DNA from: Bacteroidota bacterium
GTDB lineage: Bacteria; Bacteroidota; Bacteroidia; Bacteroidales; WCHB1-69
Assembly (NCBI GenBank): GCA_023392945.1
Contig: JAEWNB010000087.1
Span: forward strand, 1-6,148
Direction: 5' to 3'
DNA length: 6,148 nucleotides
Numbering within the stretch: position 1 is the first letter of the stretch; every line of letters begins with the position of its first letter. The notes below the pieces were generated by a model. It was not told the origin of the DNA and ran no database searches. It saw nothing but the letters and a program-made list of their open reading frames with translations. Below, in pieces: positions 5,492 to 6,148 of the stretch. Both the position numbers and the translations under genes were made by a program.

Positions 5492-5571
5492 ATACACCCT
5501 ATAAGTTTTCAAAAGGTGCACAATACTTCCAAAATTGGATGAATAGATACACCTTTTAAGGTTTTGAGGTG
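5492..5571. repeat. Pair of related repeats with CACC...GGTG inverted arms, candidate recombinase site
   Basis: Two similar units lie 55 bases apart. The first (5492-5518) begins ATACACCCTATAAG and ends CAAAAGGTG; the second (5547-5571) begins ATACACCTTTTAAGG and ends GAGGTG. Each is also an imperfect inverted repeat with CACC at one end and GGTG at the other, giving four half-sites close to CACCTTTTRAA in alternating orientation. Paired inverted arms with a short centre are what tyrosine recombinases bind, and the site lies directly after a recombinase gene. A function in regulation rather than recombination is possible. Confidence 0.65.
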
Positions 5572-5584
5572 AACATATAAACGA

Positions 5585-5591
5585 GTTAGGG
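5585..5591 (+). other. GTTAGGG, possible recombination core site
   Basis: GTTAGGG fits six of the seven positions of the integron core GTTRRRY, failing at the last base. It lies 13 bases after the second CACC...GGTG repeat and 39 bases before the next ORF, where an attI/cassette junction would be expected. Seven loosely defined bases are weak evidence by themselves. Confidence 0.25.
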
Positions 5592-5630
5592 GTCAGGCAA
5601 AAAAAAACAGATTGACAGTTTAATTGGAAT

Positions 5631-6148
5631 ATGACAGAAGTAGGAAATTTAGCAATACAACAAATGATAAATGCAATAAATTTCAGCAATGAACTAATTG
5701 ATGAGATTAAAAATCATTTGCAAGAATTATTGCTTTTTTTAAATGACTTCAATGAAATTTATAAAAAAGAGGAAGAAAAATTACCATACCATATCAATCT
5801 TATTGACGAACTACATGCTAGTGAAAATGCTCATAGTCGAATTCTTGTGAAATTATTGCAACAACAAGAACCAATAAACAAAAGATTTGAAATTTTAGAC
5901 AGCTTCCTAAAGTATATTGTTCAAAAATACAGTACATATGAAGATTTTGGAAAAATTAAAATCTATAAACCTGAGATAACACAAGAAAAGAGGCGAATTG
6001 ATTTATGGATAAGAGATAACAATTATGCTATAGTTTTTGAAAACAAGGTTGGATGGGCAGGTGACCAGATGTCTCAACTAGAAAGATATATTGATGTTAC
6101 GAAAGAATATAATTTCAAAGAAGAACAAATTTTTGTTTTGTATTTACC
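5631..6148 (+). CDS. PD-(D/E)XK nuclease family protein (PDDEXK_4-like), 3' end beyond window
   Basis: The reading frame stays open from the ATG at 5631 to the right edge: 172 residues without a stop. An in-frame TGA at 5613 makes this the first possible ATG, with only a weak GGA nearby. The N-terminal part is helical and charged; ELHASENAHSRILVKLL (60-76) resembles the ENxHS segment of PDDEXK_4 proteins. The nuclease core follows: Glu115, RRIDLWI (121-127) with Asp124, then AIVFENKVGWAGDQ (133-146) with Glu137 and Lys139 as the ExK pair, and QLERYID (149-155). All expected catalytic residues are present. Relatives are uncharacterised predicted nucleases, often found among defence or mobile genes; activity on DNA is inferred. 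Low GC, no clear operon partner and its position after a recombinase and repeats suggest acquired cargo. The C-terminal part is not visible. Confidence 0.8.
   Translation, partial: MTEVGNLAIQQMINAINFSNELIDEIKNHLQELLLFLNDFNEIYKKEEEKLPYHINLIDELHASENAHSRILVKLLQQQEPINKRFEILDSFLKYIVQKYSTYEDFGKIKIYKPEITQEKRRIDLWIRDNNYAIVFENKVGWAGDQMSQLERYIDVTKEYNFKEEQIFVLYL

Noticed and set aside
245..5561. The string ACCTTTTAA shared by the left promoter repeat, the recombinase stop and the second site repeat
   Set aside because: A nine-base A/T-rich word recurring in such sequence is weak evidence, and two of the four copies are one tandem duplication. I would not infer an attachment-site pair from it.
1..6148. 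CRISPR array, tRNA, rRNA or insertion-sequence ends
   Set aside because: I saw no regularly spaced repeat set, no cloverleaf-type sequence and no transposase with terminal inverted repeats.

Overview
This window looks like a piece of a Bacteroidota (Bacteroidetes) chromosome. The reasons are its low GC, weak or absent Shine-Dalgarno sites before most genes, promoter boxes of the form TAnnTTTG, a lipoprotein with an LSSC lipobox, and a UpxY-type (NusG-like) antiterminator. I cannot fix the genus.

Left part (1-3240), core-like genes. A minus-strand gene runs off the left edge and is the lipoprotein N-terminus of an M3-family peptidyl-dipeptidase (Dcp-like). A divergent promoter region with a tandem 20-bp repeat separates it from a plus-strand run: a DUF58 (vWA/MIDAS) protein, overlapped by one base by radC, then a 5-formyltetrahydrofolate cyclo-ligase. 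Next is a stand-alone small heat-shock protein (Hsp20). Its upstream region holds two copies of an 18-bp repeat with a palindromic core, a good sigma-54-like promoter and an unusually strong AGGAGG site. A clear intrinsic terminator ends the gene.

Right part (3241-6148), accessory-like and visibly more AT-rich. It holds a UpxY/NusG-like antiterminator, a spacer with a strong hairpin and a purine run, and a 451-residue tyrosine recombinase. The recombinase catalytic domain is complete and its C-terminus resembles integron integrases. In front of the catalytic part are two tandem modules that look like the HARP fold. After it comes a 229-bp non-coding region with a promoter-like box, two related CACC...GGTG repeats and a GTTAGGG core-like sequence. 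The last gene is the 5' part of a PD-(D/E)XK nuclease-family protein (PDDEXK_4-like), cut by the right edge.

The most interesting reading is that the recombinase, the repeat-bearing region and the following ORF are the head of an integron-like or other recombinase-driven gene array, possibly read through by the neighbouring antiterminator. The window holds no attC-type site and only one candidate cargo gene, so this remains a hypothesis to be tested on the sequence to the right.
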